Source of the DNA: an uncultured Bacilli bacterium | GTDB taxonomy: Bacteria; Bacillota_I; Bacilli_A; RF39; UBA660 | Direction of reading: 5' to 3' | Length of the DNA stretch: 6,835 nt | NCBI GenBank assembly: GCA_947599755.1 | Contig: CANQFO010000057.1 | Coordinates: forward strand, 1-6,835 | Shown here: in pieces, positions 5,520 to 6,835 of the stretch | Layout: each line of letters starts with the position of its first letter | Position numbering within the stretch: the stretch's first letter is position 1 | Program-made: the position numbers and the translations under genes | Notes under the pieces: model-generated | The model's database searches: none | What the model saw: only the letters and a program-made list of their open reading frames with translations | What the model was told of the DNA's origin: nothing

Positions 5520-5888
5520 TTACACTTTCTTTTTATTTGCTACTGTTTTTCCTTTTCCTTTACGTGTACGTGCGTTACGATTTGTTCTTTGACCTCTTAC
5601 TGGTAATCCTTTTTTATGACGAGTTCCTTGATATGAATTAATTTCCATTTTGGTTTTAATATTCATATTTACTTCTCGACGAAGATCACCTTCAGTTAAA
5701 TGTTTGTTTATCTCATCACGAATTTTTATTAAATCTTCTTGTGATAAATCTTTTGTTTTTGTCTGTGGATCAATATTTACTTCCTTTAAAATTTGTTTTG
5801 CAAGTTTTCTTCCTATTCCATAGATATATGTTAGTGAAATACATATATGCTTATCATTTGGAATATCTACACCTTTAATACGTGCCAT
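5520..5888 (-). CDS. rpsM: Small ribosomal subunit protein uS13
   Basis: uS13 sits in the head of the 30S subunit and contacts the P-site tRNA and the 50S subunit through its basic tail. The 122-residue protein shows ARIKGVDIPNDK (2-13), the helix-hairpin-helix YIYGIGRKLAKQIL (about 21-34), and the C-terminal RHKKGLPVRGQRTNRNARTRKG block, ending in a lysine-rich tail. The start chosen is the ATG at 5888. A GTG nine bases upstream is in frame, but it overlaps the AGGAGGTG ribosome binding site, and the chosen ATG is eight bases from AGGAGG and gives the standard MARI start. The gene follows rpmJ by 18 bases. Confidence 0.98.
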   Translation of the reverse strand: MARIKGVDIPNDKHICISLTYIYGIGRKLAKQILKEVNIDPQTKTKDLSQEDLIKIRDEINKHLTEGDLRREVNMNIKTKMEINSYQGTRHKKGLPVRGQRTNRNARTRKGKGKTVANKKKV

Positions 5889-5906
5889 TTCATACACCTC
5901 CTATTA

Positions 5907-6020
5907 TTATCCTTGTCTTTGTTTGTGCTTTGGATTTTCACAAATTATTCTGATTTTTCCCTTGCGTTTAATGACTTTGCATTTTTCACAAATTGGTTTT
6001 ACTGATGCTTTTACTTTCAT
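5907..6020 (-). CDS. rpmJ: Large ribosomal subunit protein bL36, zinc-binding form
   Basis: bL36 is the smallest 50S protein, here 37 residues, starting MKVKASVKPICEKCK and ending NPKHKQRQG. It has the zinc-ribbon ligands Cys11, Cys14, Cys27 and His32, so it is the zinc-dependent (C+) form. AGGAGGG precedes the ATG. It sits 13 bases after infA and 18 bases before rpsM, exactly its usual place in Bacillota. The gene was found by translating the gap between infA and rpsM by hand. Confidence 0.97.
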   Translation of the reverse strand: MKVKASVKPICEKCKVIKRKGKIRIICENPKHKQRQG

Positions 6021-6033
6021 AATATCCCTCCTA

Positions 6034-6249
6034 TTATTTACGATAGGTAATGCGCCCACGTGTTAAATCATAAGGTGAAAGTTCTATCATTACGGTATCT
6101 CCTGCTAAGATGCGAATATAGTTCATTCGTATTTTACCAGAAACGTGAGCTTCCACAATGTGTCCATTCTCTAATTGGACTTTGAATTTTCCTCCTGGAA
6201 TAATTTCAAGAACTTTCCCTTCTAGTTCAATTGTATCTTCCTTAGCCAT
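6034..6249 (-). CDS. infA: Translation initiation factor IF-1
   Basis: IF-1 binds the A site of the 30S subunit during initiation and helps IF-2 and IF-3 select the initiator tRNA. The 71-residue protein is a single OB-fold with the family pattern AKEDTIELEGKVLEIIPGG (2-20), LENGHIVEAHVSGKIR (26-41) and SPYDLTRGRITYR (58-70). The length is normal. Its ribosome binding site, AGGAG, lies inside the last codons of map, and only four bases separate the map stop from the infA start, so the two are probably translationally coupled. Confidence 0.98.
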   Translation of the reverse strand: MAKEDTIELEGKVLEIIPGGKFKVQLENGHIVEAHVSGKIRMNYIRILAGDTVMIELSPYDLTRGRITYRK

Positions 6250-6253
6250 CTTT

Positions 6254-6835
6254 TCACTCTCCTGTCAAGATTTTATATCCATCGGCAGTTACTACGATTG
6301 TGTGTTCAAAATGAGCTGATGGACGACCGTCTTCTGTATCTACTGTCCAATCATTGTCATGGACAAATATCTTTGGACTTCCTAATGTTAACATTGGTTC
6401 TACTGCAATTACCATTCCCTCTTTTAATCTAGGTCCTGTATCTTTCATTCCATAATTTGGAACTTCTGGATCTTCGTGAACAGAGGTTCCTACTCCATGT
6501 CCACATAATTCTTTTACTACTCCTAAATGATGAGCTTTAGCATATTCTTCTATTGCATGTCCAATATCTCCTATTCGATTTCCAGGTTTTATTTCCTGTA
6601 GTCCTACATAAAGAGATTTTTCTGTATGCTCTAGTAGAAATTTTTTTTCTTCATCAATTTCTCCAACTGCATATGTCCATCCAGAATCTCCATGATATCC
6701 TTTGTAACATGCACCAATATCTATTGATACTATATCACCATTTTTTAATACTCTATCACTAGGAAAGCCATGTACTACTTCTGAATTTATACTAATGCAT
6801 AGAGCTGTTGGAAATCCTTCGTATCCTTTAAAAGA
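6254..6835 (-). CDS. map: Methionine aminopeptidase type I (N-terminus outside the window)
   Basis: This enzyme removes the initiator methionine from new proteins in the cytoplasm, using two metal ions. The frame is open from the right edge to a TGA stop; 193 residues are visible and roughly the first 55-60 are missing. All five metal ligands are present, numbered from the first visible residue: Asp39 (SIDIG), Asp50 (GDSGWT), His113 (GHGVG), Glu146 (AVEPML) and Glu177 (FEHTIVV). The substrate-site histidines His22 (VVHGFP) and His120 (VHEDP) are also there. Spacings between the ligands equal those of the E. coli enzyme. An internal ATG at 6448 could be mistaken for a start, but the frame and the conserved sequence continue well upstream of it. 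The gene precedes infA, as usual in Bacillota. Confidence 0.98.
   Translation of the reverse strand, partial: SFKGYEGFPTALCISINSEVVHGFPSDRVLKNGDIVSIDIGACYKGYHGDSGWTYAVGEIDEEKKFLLEHTEKSLYVGLQEIKPGNRIGDIGHAIEEYAKAHHLGVVKELCGHGVGTSVHEDPEVPNYGMKDTGPRLKEGMVIAVEPMLTLGSPKIFVHDNDWTVDTEDGRPSAHFEHTIVVTADGYKILTGE

Noticed and set aside
5889..5897. Upstream GTG start of rpsM
   Set aside because: The GTG overlaps the AGGAGGTG ribosome binding site and would give MYEMARI instead of the universal MARI.
2715..6256. Mycoplasma-type code (TGA as tryptophan)
   Set aside because: TGA ends map and the SDR gene at the right places, and conserved tryptophans, for example in rpoA and map, are TGG.
6254..6448. A separate 64-codon gene starting at an internal ATG
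   Set aside because: The frame upstream is open to the window edge and encodes conserved methionine aminopeptidase with its metal ligands, so this ATG is an internal methionine.

Overview
The window is a strongly AT-rich stretch of a bacterial chromosome with every gene on the minus strand, so it reads from right to left. The right half is the tail of the large ribosomal-protein operon in the order usual for Bacillota: map (cut by the window edge), infA, rpmJ, rpsM, rpsK, rpoA, rplQ. TGA is used as a stop (map and the SDR gene) and tryptophan is TGG, so this is the standard bacterial code and not the Mycoplasma code. Base composition, codon use and gene order suggest a low-GC Bacillota or Mycoplasmatota-like lineage, perhaps one of the uncultured gut Bacilli. 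The species-level placement is inference only.

Region by region: from 6835 to 3631 the seven translation and transcription genes are packed with gaps of 4 to 47 bases. Each start that lies inside the window has a strong Shine-Dalgarno sequence. A bulged hairpin with a T-run at 3600-3629 probably ends this operon. A promoter with a perfect TATAAT at 3531-3536 then serves a short-chain dehydrogenase (SDR) gene, whose stop codon lies in the loop of a second possible terminator. Downstream come two overlapping ABC-ATPase genes of the EcfA1/EcfA2 type, then truA. In many Bacillota the order here is rplQ-ecfA1-ecfA2-ecfT-truA. In this window ecfT is absent and an SDR gene sits between rplQ and ecfA1. 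Both ATPases have lost residues normally needed for ATP hydrolysis; EcfA2 has no Walker A lysine at all.

The most striking feature is at the left end. Past truA, a perfect -35 box (TTGACA, 78-83) and a -10-like box (TAAACT, 52-57) are separated by a 20-base spacer that holds an uninterrupted run of 13 G (minus strand). A ribosome binding site (AGAGGAG, 5-11) lies about 40 bases downstream, right at the window edge. This is the layout of a phase-variable promoter whose strength changes when the G-tract slips, as described for Neisseria porA. It should drive a gene that starts just beyond base 1. The product is not visible.

No tRNA, rRNA, CRISPR array or insertion sequence was seen.
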